Under the pieces are notes generated by a model. It worked only from the letters and a program-made list of their open reading frames with translations. It made no database searches and was not told the origin of the DNA. The translations under genes were made by a program, and so were the position numbers. This document shows, piece by piece, positions 25,911 through 34,485 of a stretch of DNA of 62,591 nucleotides. Every line of letters starts with the position of its first letter. The stretch's first letter is position 1. Source of the stretch: Methanosarcina sp. KYL-1 (lineage in GTDB: Archaea > Halobacteriota > Methanosarcinia > Methanosarcinales > Methanosarcinaceae); NCBI RefSeq assembly GCF_024372725.1, contig NZ_VOUA01000022.1, forward strand, positions 1-62,591. Reading direction: 5' to 3'.

Positions 25911-26642
25911 TCAGTTTCTATTAATAAGTTTCTCTAAAAACGCTTTCCCTTCTTCGGATTTGAATTTCGGAATTTCCCAGTTCTGGGTGATTTTCCTGCG
26001 CAGGGATTTAGTTTCCTTACCGGACACAGGGTTAAAGCCGGAGATTTCATATTCCTTTCCGGAAACTATGACTCCTCGCCGCTGCCAGGCCGGAAGCGCC
26101 GCCAGATTGATCCCCCTTTCAAAAAGCAGCTCATGTATTTCGCTTTCTTTTTTTCCTTTCAGGAACTTTGAAGCTTCTTCCCCACCCATACCTTCATTTC
26201 TTAACGTATAGTATCCGTAGGATGCTGCACAGTTGCGCCAGGCTTCAAGCTGCCTCCAGTGCAGGTACTCGGGGATTTCTTCTCTTTGCAGGGCAACTAC
26301 CCTTGCATCGAAAGCTATGGGCTCCTCAAGCCCCAGACTTATTGTAAGCGCACTTCCCAGAAAGCTCGCCGTGACGGAATCGATTTTCTCAACCCGGCCG
26401 TCAAAAGGTAGGTCAATGAATAAGAAACTGATCTCATCAGAAAAAGTGTAGGCAAAAAGAGGGCTCAAACCGCTTTTTTTTATGAAGAGTTCAGCCGTAT
26501 TAGCAATTGCCCTGGCGAAAGTTTCGTCGTAAGGTTTTTTAAAGCCCAGGCCTGAAAGCACGTTTTTAAAATTCCTGCCGTCAGCGCGCACAACCACGGG
26601 AGGGATACAGCGCATCTCAGCAAAGATTTCCCGGCTTTTCAT
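25911..26642 (-). CDS. thg1: tRNA-His guanylyltransferase family protein (Thg1-like)
   Basis: 243 residues, complete. Thg1 landmarks in order: VVVRADGRNFKNV (metal-binding Asp of the polymerase-like palm), FAYTFSDEISFLF (second Asp/Glu pair), FDARVVAL, YLHWRQLEAWRNCAASYGYYTL and RRGVIVSG. Archaeal Thg1-like enzymes add or repair 5' nucleotides of tRNA by 3'-5' polymerisation. In M. acetivorans the orthologue is known to contain an in-frame TAG read as pyrrolysine; here the frame has no internal stop. It shares the cluster with tyrS, 24 bp after the PRC-barrel gene. Confidence 0.9.
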   Translation of the reverse strand: MKSREIFAEMRCIPPVVVRADGRNFKNVLSGLGFKKPYDETFARAIANTAELFIKKSGLSPLFAYTFSDEISFLFIDLPFDGRVEKIDSVTASFLGSALTISLGLEEPIAFDARVVALQREEIPEYLHWRQLEAWRNCAASYGYYTLRNEGMGGEEASKFLKGKKESEIHELLFERGINLAALPAWQRRGVIVSGKEYEISGFNPVSGKETKSLRRKITQNWEIPKFKSEEGKAFLEKLINRN

Positions 26643-26666
26643 AGATGTTTTTTAAAATTTTTATGT

Positions 26667-26924
26667 TCATTCTTCCTTCTGTTTTTTGTACCTCTGGATG
26701 ACGTCGCGGATTATTATGATGTCGGCTGCCGTTATTACCCACCTGTAGGGAATGATGACGCCTTTGCTGCTCAGGTCGAAGAGTTCCCGGTTTATGTCCG
26801 AAACCGCAAGCCCGGTGATTTTCTGTTCTTCAACATCAATCACGAGATCCTGTAACTTCCCTACATAAACACCATTGTTTGTGTATATGTTTAAGCCAAA
26901 GAGTGATGTCAGTTCTGCGCGCAT
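26667..26924 (-). CDS. PRC-barrel domain protein
   Basis: 85 residues. One PRC-barrel fills nearly the whole protein: LFGLNIYTNNGVYVGKLQDLVID, then KITGLAVS and KGVIIPYRWVITAADIIIIRD. Archaeal stand-alone PRC-barrel proteins are thought to bind RNA or partner proteins and have been linked to cell division or ribosome maturation. It is the first gene of the cluster with thg1 and tyrS. A TATA-like CATATATAAG lies on the minus strand about 60-70 bp upstream (around 26984-26996). Confidence 0.9.
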   Translation of the reverse strand: MRAELTSLFGLNIYTNNGVYVGKLQDLVIDVEEQKITGLAVSDINRELFDLSSKGVIIPYRWVITAADIIIIRDVIQRYKKQKEE

Positions 26925-27315
26925 TATATCCCTGCTTTGTAAATTAATTTCAATATCTCTTTCTATCCTATATGAAAAACATACTTATATATGTTACAGT
27001 TTTCCTAAATTTTTTGCTGTTTTTTTCGGCTGGAAGGGTTTTACCTATTATTATAATAATGATTTCGTATTTAACTTAATCAGAGAAAGAGGATTATCTA
27101 GCTTATTCACAATAAATGTTTTGTAGTTAAGTTCTCAGGAAAAGCGCAGTTTTAATTCATCTAAATTGATTATTTTGTATTAAATTGATTATTTTAAATT
27201 TTCAACAAAAAAGAAGCTCTTAAACGGGAAATCAAGGAGATTTTCCCATTTTAGAGAGGTTTAACTTATGAGTGAAATTTGTATTTTTTCCCTTTTTGAA
27301 TGCCTTTATCTCCGC
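26925..27315. other. AT-rich spacer
   Basis: Besides the TATA-like sequence for the PRC-barrel gene I see nothing coding; AT-rich short repeats such as AAATTGATTATTTT occur twice at about 27160-27200. Confidence 0.5.
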
Positions 27316-27382
27316 AGGCGGGAAGACCCCTTCCTAAAAAACCTGAGCCGGAAGGCGAAGGTTTTAGGGAGGGGGAGTTCAC
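27316..27382 (+). mobile_element. Solitary IS200/IS605-type right end (omega-RNA-like hairpin)
   Basis: Stem CCCCTTCCT...AAAAACCT / AGGTTTTAGGGAGGGG (27327-27374) with an inner GCC-GGAA-GGC hairpin, then AGTTCAC. The minus strand at 38886-38831 has the same structure and sequence, with the inner loop changed from GGAA to ATCA, directly after a broken tnpB. In TnpB elements this end encodes the guide RNA scaffold. No transposase remnant is visible around the copy here. Confidence 0.7.
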
Positions 27383-27478
27383 TGCATGAAACCCACGATA
27401 CTCACATATCAGTAAGAACTATGGTTTTGATACCAATTTTTTCTTGAAATACATTCTTTTTCGAAATCCACTCTTTTT

Positions 27479-28402
27479 TTAGATTTCTAGTTTTGAAATC
27501 ACCTGTCGAATGGTTTCGGCGGATTTCCTTAGGATTTCACACTGGCTTTCGCTTAGTTCGAGTTCCAGGATTTCCTCGATTCCCGATGCCCCCAGTTTCA
27601 CGGGCACGCCGAAGTAGATGCCTTCCTGTCCGTACTCCCCTTCAAGGTAGGCAGAAGCCGGAAGCACTCTCTTCGAGTCCTTCAGCACCGCTTCGGCCAT
27701 ACGGGCAATTGCAGCGGAAGGGGCATAAAAGGCGCTGCCCTGCTTGAGGAGTCCCACTATTTCTGCGCCTCCGTTTACCGTCCTTTCTACCAGCCTTGCA
27801 ATGGTCTCTTCAGGGAGCAGTTCCGGAAGAGGAATTCCCGAGACGGTCGTATACTGGGGAAGCGGCACCATGAGGTCCCCGTGGCCCCCTATGACCATTG
27901 CGTCCACACCCTTTTTCGAGCACTTCATCTCTTCTGCGATGAAGCTTGCAAAACGCCCTGCGTCCAGAACCCCACTCATCCCGAAGACTTTTTTTGGCTC
28001 GAAGCCCGTTGCCTTCAAAGCCACATAGGTTATAATGTCAAGAGGGTTCGTAACATTCATTACAATAGATTCCGGGGCGTATTTTGCGATGTTTTCGGAA
28101 ATTTCTTTTATTATTTTTGAATTGGTACTTATCAGGTCTTCCCGGCTCATCCCGGGTTTCCGGGCAATCCCGGCCGTGGTGATAACAAGGTCGGAGTCTG
28201 CAATATCTGCATAGTCGTTGCTGCCTGTTATCTCGGTATCATAGCCCATTATGGCTCCCGCCTGCATGAGGTCCAGGGCTTTTCCCTGAGGCAGCCCCTC
28301 CACTATATCTGTCATGACAATTTCGCCAAGTTCCAGTTCAGCAAGCCGCTGAACTGTGGTTGCACCTACATTCCCTGCACCTATTACGGAAATTTTAGCC
28401 AT
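27479..28402 (-). CDS. mdh: Malate dehydrogenase (LDH/MDH family)
   Basis: 307 residues. NAD(P)-binding Rossmann motif GAGNVGATT (about residues 8-16), then catalytic residues typical of the family: the Arg-containing loop ARKPGMSREDL, MNVTNPLD, and IGGHGDLMVP with the catalytic His. The Arg in the substrate loop (ARKPGMSR) favours malate over lactate. It interconverts malate and oxaloacetate in the partial citric-acid pathway of methanogens. It stands alone, divergent from the exonuclease-like gene. Confidence 0.93.
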   Translation of the reverse strand: MAKISVIGAGNVGATTVQRLAELELGEIVMTDIVEGLPQGKALDLMQAGAIMGYDTEITGSNDYADIADSDLVITTAGIARKPGMSREDLISTNSKIIKEISENIAKYAPESIVMNVTNPLDIITYVALKATGFEPKKVFGMSGVLDAGRFASFIAEEMKCSKKGVDAMVIGGHGDLMVPLPQYTTVSGIPLPELLPEETIARLVERTVNGGAEIVGLLKQGSAFYAPSAAIARMAEAVLKDSKRVLPASAYLEGEYGQEGIYFGVPVKLGASGIEEILELELSESQCEILRKSAETIRQVISKLEI

Positions 28403-28697
28403 TACTTAAACACCTGTGGTTTCAAACACTTGCTTTAGGATGTTTTTATAAAATCCTTTCTGCAAAACTTCTCAATGTGTTTTTGAATATTATTGTTGGT
28501 AGACTATTATTTTGATATTTATTTCTTTGTTATTATTTTCTTTGTTAAGTATATTATTTATAAAGTCTTTTTTGTTTGCAATATATATCTTTTACAAAGT
28601 ATTCCGTCCCCGAGTCCCTTGATTTTTGCTGCAGAACACTTTCAGTTCCCATACAGCATTTTTATTTAACATTACTCCCTATGATTCAGGGGAAAAC

Positions 28698-29468
28698 ATG
28701 CTGACGAATACATACATCCATATTCCGGGCGTAGGGAAATCTCTTGAGCAGAAAATCTGGGCCCAGGGGATACGTACCTGGGACGAGTTCCTTGAAATGG
28801 AGGACCGGATTTCCATTCCTCCTTCCAGGAAAGCCAGGGTCCTTGAGGGGATCAGGCAGTCTTCGGAACGCCTGGCTGCAAAAGACTGCTGCTTTTTCTC
28901 ACAGTGTCTCCCCTCTGCAGAACACTGGAGGGCGTATCCTCTGTTCGCAGATTCCGCCGCATTCGTGGACATTGAGACTACAGGGCTTTCCCCGGGTAGG
29001 GACTGCATAACCATGGTAGGGATCTATGATGGGAAGGAAGCGAAGACCTACATAAAAGGCATCAACCTTGATGATATCGTAGAAGAGTTCTCAAAATACA
29101 GGCTGCTCGTGTCCTTCAACGGGGCGAGGTTTGACCTTCCTTTCATTAAGTCCGAGTTCCCCGAAATCGAGTTTAAACAGCTCCATGTGGACCTTATGTA
29201 TCCTCTCCGGCGCATAGGGTACAGCGGGGGCCTCAAACACATCGAAAAGGTGCTGGGAATCAGCAGGGATGAAGACACTGAGGGGATCACAGGGTTTGAT
29301 GCAGTCAGGCTCTGGAAGCAGTATGAGAGAGGAGACAGAGAAGCTCTCGACCTGCTTGTTAAATATAACAGGGAGGACATAGTAAATCTGAAAACGATTA
29401 TTGAGCTTACCTACCCAAAGATGGTTGAAAAAGCTCTTGGAACCGGGGAATTGGAAAAAACCTCCTGA
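28698..29468 (+). CDS. RNase H-like 3'-5' exonuclease domain protein with helix-hairpin-helix
   Basis: About 256 residues from the ATG at 28698, which follows AGGGG; an upstream in-frame start at 28626 has no such site. Residues ~1-60 contain an HhH-like segment (IPGVGKSLEQKIWAQGI). Residues ~95-245 form a DEDD exonuclease-like domain: FVDIETTGLSPGRD, LVSFNGARFDLPFI, and YNREDIVNL with the final Asp. This is the YprB/RNase_H_2 type found in archaea and bacteria. Substrate unknown; DNA or RNA trimming is likely. Confidence 0.82.
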   Translation: MLTNTYIHIPGVGKSLEQKIWAQGIRTWDEFLEMEDRISIPPSRKARVLEGIRQSSERLAAKDCCFFSQCLPSAEHWRAYPLFADSAAFVDIETTGLSPGRDCITMVGIYDGKEAKTYIKGINLDDIVEEFSKYRLLVSFNGARFDLPFIKSEFPEIEFKQLHVDLMYPLRRIGYSGGLKHIEKVLGISRDEDTEGITGFDAVRLWKQYERGDREALDLLVKYNREDIVNLKTIIELTYPKMVEKALGTGELEKTS

Positions 29469-29677
29469 TCCTGTACCGCAGCAGGGTGAAGTGCCAGGGC
29501 AGAATGTATCTCTTTCCGGTGAGCAGATTCTCTTTCCGGTTAGCAGGTTATTTATCGACAGTTGCTTTTATCAGTATTGTATCCTTAATTATCCTTACAG
29601 ATGTATCTTACAGATGCGTTCTCCTTACAGATGCATCGTCTGCTGTCGGTAAATTGCCTGGTGCCTGCAAACCTGTT

Positions 29678-29777
29678 GCCGTAAACTTATGTTATTCGAA
29701 ATGTTATCTGTATGGCCGTAAACTTATGTTATTCGAAATGTTGTCCTTATGGCTGTAAACGTATGTTATCCGTATGC
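29678..29777. repeat. 37-bp tandem repeat, 2.7 copies
   Basis: Units start at 29678, 29715 and 29752 and contain GTAAACTTATGTTATTCGAA. The same spacer has a 20-bp direct repeat (TCTCTTTCCGGT.AGCAG at 29508 and 29528) and three copies of CTTACAGATG at 29592-29633. Confidence 0.9.
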
Positions 29778-29798
29778 TCTGAAGTAAAGGGGAATTCT

Positions 29799-30539
29799 AT
29801 GAGTGTAAAACTGAAATTTGGGGATAAAGTCACTGTGGCGGATATAAGAAAGCTTCACGATATGGAAGATGTTTTGTTTGATAGGGAATGGTTTGAGGGA
29901 GCCGAGAGCAGAAACGGAGACCTGTACTATATGTTCCGGGACCTTGCAAAAAGCGATGCTGACCTTGAGGCGATAAAGGCCCATCACCTCAGGTACGATG
30001 TCACCAGAATCCCCCCCGGGATGCTCGGTCTGGAATACGTCAAAACCGTCGGGCATTATCATCCGAAAGTGCCCGGAACCGATGTTTCCTACCCTGAAGT
30101 CTATCAGGTCCTTGAGGGCTCTGCTCTCTACCTCCTTCAAAAAGTGGAATCCGGGGAGGAAGACTGGGTTATTGACGTGGCAGTCGTCGAGGCTGAAAAA
30201 GGGGATTGTGTTATTGTACCTCCGGGTTACGGGCATGTGACAATAAACGCTTCGTCTGAAACACTGGAGATGGCAAATTGGGTCTGCCGCGACTTTTCTT
30301 CAATTTACGAACCTATAAAAAGGCTTTCAGGGGCTGCCTATTTCCTCCTTAAAAGCGGATTTGTCAAAAATCCCCTCTACAGGGACGTGCCCCCCATCCG
30401 CCACCTTAAACCTAAATCTTTCCCTGAAACCGGTCTTGTTTCCGGGAGAGACATGTATGGGCTTGTTAATAACATTGAAAGGCTCAGGTTCCTTACGGCT
30501 CCTCAGGACTTTACGGCCTTTTTTGCCGGGGTGCTCTGA
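29799..30539 (+). CDS. pgi: Glucose-6-phosphate isomerase, archaeal cupin type
   Basis: 246 residues from the ATG at 29799, which follows AAAGGGGA. The cupin motifs are clear: VGHYHPKVPGTDVSYPEVYQVLEG (two His and the Glu that bind the metal) and VIVPPGYGHVTIN (third His). This is the metal-dependent phosphoglucose isomerase of euryarchaea, unrelated to the bacterial enzyme. It interconverts glucose-6-phosphate and fructose-6-phosphate for gluconeogenesis and glycogen metabolism. It is monocistronic, between two long leaders. Confidence 0.93.
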   Translation: MSVKLKFGDKVTVADIRKLHDMEDVLFDREWFEGAESRNGDLYYMFRDLAKSDADLEAIKAHHLRYDVTRIPPGMLGLEYVKTVGHYHPKVPGTDVSYPEVYQVLEGSALYLLQKVESGEEDWVIDVAVVEAEKGDCVIVPPGYGHVTINASSETLEMANWVCRDFSSIYEPIKRLSGAAYFLLKSGFVKNPLYRDVPPIRHLKPKSFPETGLVSGRDMYGLVNNIERLRFLTAPQDFTAFFAGVL

Positions 30540-30758
30540 GTCGGATTGAAAAGGTCAGGTCTTTTTAGATCCATTTTTTCTTCCGATAGTTTTTCCGTGG
30601 CAAAATTAAGGGGCAACATGCTCTTTTCCATTTGTCCGGAACCCTGGCAAACATGGGCTTTCTAATGGCTGAAAAACGGGAACTCTCCGGCTTTCGGCAA
30701 GGCAACTAACGCATAAATTATAATAGGTATAAATACCTTCAATAAGTAGAGGGATGAA

Positions 30759-31517
30759 ATGCAAAAAAATGGATACCGTATTCAGTTCACATCATCCAGA
30801 ATCAAGGATCTCATGTACAGGACCACTTTTGATCCGAAAACAATGGATGGAGATGTTATTCTTAACCTCTCGCTCATCGATAAGAAGGACCTGGATGATG
30901 TTCTCGGGATCTTCAAGATGGTAATTTCAAGCGGGCTCTCGGTAACTCCCTATGTAAAAGTGATCTCAGAGGGCGAATCGATCGGAAATCTTACCATCGA
31001 AAATGGAAAAGTAGGGATAGGGACCGTATGCAGCATAACAATCGACGGTGTGCTGCTTAAAGCAGGAATTCCCATAAACCCCAAACTGGGGGGAGTTGTC
31101 CAGATCCGAAACGGGACTCCTGTCCGCTTTACTGATGTGCTGACCTATGTAAGTACCACAGTTGACCCCCTGGAAGTCCTGATGTCCCAGGGCATTACTT
31201 CAGTATCCGAAATGCTCAGGACAGGTTCCGGCAAGATCCTCGCAAACCTCAGGGAAGCTCCCATGGTTGCAAGGGATGAAATCGAAAGCCGCCTTTCCGA
31301 CCTTATGGATGCAGGCTTCAGCGGAATTCTTGAGGTAGGGGAACCAAATACCCGTGTCCTTGACGTCCCGATTGAGAGGGACCACCTGGGAATCGTCGTC
31401 ATAGGCGGGACAAACCCTATGGCAGTTGTCCAGGAGTATGGAATTCCAATCGATACCAGTGCAATGTCAAGACTTATTCCTTTCAAGGAAATGAGCAGGA
31501 TCGAAGACCTGGTCTGA
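30759..31517 (+). CDS. nrpRII: NrpRII-type nitrogen regulator (stand-alone NrpR/DUF128 domain)
   Basis: 252 residues made of a single NrpR (DUF128) effector domain: [34 protein letters not shown], then [22 protein letters not shown], and [17 protein letters not shown]. There is no winged helix, so it is not the DNA-binding NrpRI. In M. mazei NrpRII is known to bind NrpRI at nif and glnA-type operators and contact general transcription factors, with 2-oxoglutarate as inducer. By analogy this is the co-repressor; the gene for NrpRI is outside the window. The start follows AGAGGGATGAA. Confidence 0.82.
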   Translation: MQKNGYRIQFTSSRIKDLMYRTTFDPKTMDGDVILNLSLIDKKDLDDVLGIFKMVISSGLSVTPYVKVISEGESIGNLTIENGKVGIGTVCSITIDGVLLKAGIPINPKLGGVVQIRNGTPVRFTDVLTYVSTTVDPLEVLMSQGITSVSEMLRTGSGKILANLREAPMVARDEIESRLSDLMDAGFSGILEVGEPNTRVLDVPIERDHLGIVVIGGTNPMAVVQEYGIPIDTSAMSRLIPFKEMSRIEDLV

Positions 31518-31553
31518 GCCTTTTCATAAATTTTATCTCTTTTTTTCTTTTCT

Positions 31554-32960
31554 TTAATTTTTCCCGGAATTTGCTTTCTTTTGAAGTTGTTCTCCTATGA
31601 AAAGGTCGAGCTTCCGGGCAAATTCCTCTTTTGTGCCTTCCGGGATCGTGGCCCCTGCGGCAATGTCGTGCCCGCCACCTGCTCCTCCTACTTCGGCCGA
31701 GACCTTCGACATGGCTTCAGAGAGGTTCACTCCTCTCCGGATCAGGTCCTGAGTCCCCCTGGCCGAGACCTTTATGCCGCCGTCGGTGTTTGCAAAAGCG
31801 ATAATAGGAAGGTTCCGGTTTTCAACTATTGTGGAACTCATTCCAGCGATAATTCCCACAATGGTTTCCTTGATATTCGAGCCTGCATCAAAGTACTGGA
31901 TGTTTTCAAGCTGGATTATGCCTTTTTCCTTTACGTATACGAGCCCGTTTACGAGGTTTTGCCTGTGTTCCGCAAGCAGTTTGCGGGCGTCTTCATAAGC
32001 TTCTTCCCTGTCTCCCATACAGACCGCAAGCCCGATTTCCGCATGGTCATAACGGGCAGTTGCGTTGAGGAGGGTAGAATACTCGGAAGCGTCCCTCATT
32101 TCCGTGCCTTCACGCTCTTTTTCAAGGATATAAACCTCGCCTACAAGGCGTTCAATCCTGTATGAAGGAATTCCGGCCTTCAGGCAGTACTGGATTAACC
32201 CGGAGACTATCTTCTGCTTTTCCGGGGGCTCAAGGTCAATCCAGCGCCTCCAGCGCTCTTCCTGGCTGAAGCGGAGGTTAAGGGTATGCAGAAACTCTAT
32301 GCAGGCTTCCTCATCCCCTGTGAGTCCCGGCAGGTACGGATCGGAAGAGTATTGGAGTAACTTGAAGATCGGGCGGGTCTGTTTCCCGAAAAGGGTCAGG
32401 TCCTTTTTGAACTGGAGGTTTCCTCCTTCTACCCCTTCTTCCAGGATTTCCCTGTTTATCCCTACAAGCTGGCCCATTTTCAGGTGCTGCATGTCTCCTA
32501 CGGCCCCAACGATGGCAAGGGCGGACAGGTCCCGGTTCTTTCCGAGGGCTGAAGCCAGCAGGTAAGTGCTGCCCGAACCGCTAAGCTCATAAGAGCCGTT
32601 TGCTCCGATGAGGTGTGGGTTTAAGTGGAATTCAAGGTCTCCTTGGGGCTGGTGGTGGTCCGAGATTACGGCCCGGATCCCGCGGGATTTTATTGGCTCG
32701 CACATCCCGCTCCCGAGGTCCGTAAAGATGACAAGCTCGGGGTTTTCGTCGGCGATTGCATCAAGAGCTGCTTCATCAAGCTGCTTTACGAAACGTGTTG
32801 TGTATTCGAACCCTCCTCGTTCAAGGGCTGTGCATATTATCCCTGCAGAGGTCAGCCCGTCTGCGTCAATATGGGAGACCACATGAATTTCTCTGTGTTT
32901 CCTTATTTCTTCGGCACACCTGTCGGCTCTTTTCCTGAGTGCTTCCGTTCTTTCAGACAT
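31554..32960 (-). CDS. RecJ-like DHH phosphoesterase, single-strand exonuclease
   Basis: 468 residues from the ATG at 32960, which follows GGAGAAGA; the frame also runs up to 33029. DHH domain: HVVSHIDADGLTSAG (motif I), VIFTDLGSGM and VISDHHQPQGD (motif III). DHHA1 domain at the end: SARGTQDL and VGGAGGGHDIAAGA. Archaeal RecJ-like proteins are known to act with GINS/CMG at the replication fork or in RNA trimming. It follows the PD-(D/E)XK nuclease gene by 28 bp on the same strand, so the two are probably co-transcribed. Confidence 0.9.
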   Translation of the reverse strand: MSERTEALRKRADRCAEEIRKHREIHVVSHIDADGLTSAGIICTALERGGFEYTTRFVKQLDEAALDAIADENPELVIFTDLGSGMCEPIKSRGIRAVISDHHQPQGDLEFHLNPHLIGANGSYELSGSGSTYLLASALGKNRDLSALAIVGAVGDMQHLKMGQLVGINREILEEGVEGGNLQFKKDLTLFGKQTRPIFKLLQYSSDPYLPGLTGDEEACIEFLHTLNLRFSQEERWRRWIDLEPPEKQKIVSGLIQYCLKAGIPSYRIERLVGEVYILEKEREGTEMRDASEYSTLLNATARYDHAEIGLAVCMGDREEAYEDARKLLAEHRQNLVNGLVYVKEKGIIQLENIQYFDAGSNIKETIVGIIAGMSSTIVENRNLPIIAFANTDGGIKVSARGTQDLIRRGVNLSEAMSKVSAEVGGAGGGHDIAAGATIPEGTKEEFARKLDLFIGEQLQKKANSGKN

Positions 32961-32988
32961 CGTTCTTCTCCGAGCTTTCCTTCTTGCT

Positions 32989-33534
32989 TCAGTCCGACTC
33001 CGGCTTTTCAACCCTGCTTTCTTCCTCATTCCCCTGGCCCGTTTCCTGAATATTTACCTTTTTCCATTCACCTGGCTCGATTTTATAGCCTTTGCCTTTC
33101 CTTTTTATTTCCGGGAAATTCCGGATTTCCTGTAAGGTGAGCTTGAGGTTTTCGGCACGGTAACTCTGTTCCAGTTCCTTCCACGGGATCATGTACGCTT
33201 CTCTGCCGCGGCCTACCCCCATGCGGAGTTCTACGGCAAGGTACCCATGTCTTCCGGATTTTTTCAGGTAGTCTGATATCCTTTCTATCTGGTGGACACC
33301 TTTTTTATCAACTGTGAAATGCTGGGAAAAATAAAGAGCATTAGCCCCTTTATCCACTGATATGCTCTTGCATTCAATTCCCAGGTAAAGGTCAGGGTCA
33401 AGGGAGTCCACAAGCACATCCAGGAACTGGGAAGTGAACCTGTGCTGCTTGAGCCTGTATGAAATTGCTCTTATTCCTTTCTCTTCAATATAAGTATTAA
33501 ATGAGTGTACCAGCACTCTTTCAAATTCTGTCAT
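32989..33534 (-). CDS. PD-(D/E)XK nuclease-like protein
   Basis: 181 residues. The nuclease core is FLDVLVDSLDPDLYLGIECKSIS, giving the D...ExK catalytic pattern (about residues 38-57), in a Holliday-junction-resolvase/RecB-like fold. VHQIERISDYLKKSGRHGYLAVELR is the later core helix and strand. The tail (after ~150) is charged and disordered. It is the first gene of a two-gene unit with the RecJ-like nuclease, so a DNA repair or recombination role is likely. The exact family name is uncertain. Confidence 0.75.
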   Translation of the reverse strand: MTEFERVLVHSFNTYIEEKGIRAISYRLKQHRFTSQFLDVLVDSLDPDLYLGIECKSISVDKGANALYFSQHFTVDKKGVHQIERISDYLKKSGRHGYLAVELRMGVGRGREAYMIPWKELEQSYRAENLKLTLQEIRNFPEIKRKGKGYKIEPGEWKKVNIQETGQGNEEESRVEKPESD

Positions 33535-34089
33535 GAAAGTCCCGTCCTCTGTTTTTCGCTATTTTACTTAAGCTTTTACTCTTTATGGACAAGGTTTTGT
33601 TGTATTTCCAGTCCAGGCATGAACCTGCAAGCATGAGCCTGCAATCCTCTGCAAGCATTGCCTCCTGCTAATGAGGTTCCTGTATAATGGTGCTTTTTCA
33701 CAAGTCATTTTTAGAGTCCCCGGTGATTTTTCCTGCAGAAATTTGTTTTACCAGCAGAATGTGTTTCTTTTGAAGCGATTATTTGAAGCAGTTATATGAA
33801 AACTGGCGTTGAAGCTTATAATCTTTCAGGATGGGTGTTTCTCATGGCAGGTTGGAGGTGTGGAGAAATAGTTTCCAATGAGGATCTCCGGAAAAGCCTT
33901 CGGCTTTTATGCGGCCTTAGGGCAAAAGTTACTAAAAAGGAGGACCGAATTAAAAAATCCAAAGGTTTAAGGATAAATATTCAAGGATTCGAATATTTAA
34001 ATATTCTAAGGAAGGGTTTTTCAAAAGAGAGTTTTTTAAAATCGGTGCCGGTCAGGTCAGAAATCCGACCGGCATCATAAATTTTTGAT
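33535..34089. other. Spacer without a supported gene
   Basis: An open frame at 33796-34080 (94 residues, Lys/Arg-rich) has no good ribosome binding site and no known motif; I do not call it. Degenerate CCTGCAA/GCATGA repeats occur at 33615-33665. Confidence 0.5.
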
Positions 34090-34485
34090 TCAGTTTGATA
34101 TGATGAAGGTCACGAAGTCCGGGCTGAGCCTGGTTTCCCTGACAAGTCTTTCAATGGTGTCTTCGTCGGAGAGGCCTTCTTCCTTGAGCTCCTTTATGCG
34201 GTCGAAAACATGCTGGGAAACTTCGGAGTATTCGTTGATGTCCTTTCTGTGGCCCCAGACATCGCCCTCGAGTAAAGCGATATTCTGCATGGAGAGGTAC
34301 ATCTGTGCAGAACTGGAAATTGTTCTCTTGTATGAGCTTGGGATGTGGATCGCTTTAATCTCCGGACATTTCATGATAAGTTTGAAAATGTCTTTGTTGG
34401 ACGGCCTGAATGCGAGGTGGACAATTTCTTCATCGTTTTTTAATGTGTCAATCTCTTCCTTTGAACTTACTACTCTAATCTTCAT
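34090..34485 (-). CDS. DUF1699 family protein
   Basis: 131 residues. The whole protein matches the DUF1699 family as I know it from Methanosarcinales: KIRVVSSKEEIDTL, VHLAFRPSNKDIFKLIMKCPEIKAIHIPSSYKRTIS and a Glu/Asp-rich end. It is soluble, with no signal peptide. Function is unknown. It is preceded by a very long AT-rich region (34486-35997) and has a possible SD-like AACGGTGATAAA just before the ATG. Confidence 0.82.
   Translation of the reverse strand: MKIRVVSSKEEIDTLKNDEEIVHLAFRPSNKDIFKLIMKCPEIKAIHIPSSYKRTISSSAQMYLSMQNIALLEGDVWGHRKDINEYSEVSQHVFDRIKELKEEGLSDEDTIERLVRETRLSPDFVTFIISN

Noticed and set aside
33796-34080. 94-codon frame in a spacer
   Set aside because: Lys/Arg-rich composition, no ribosome binding site, no family; probably chance.
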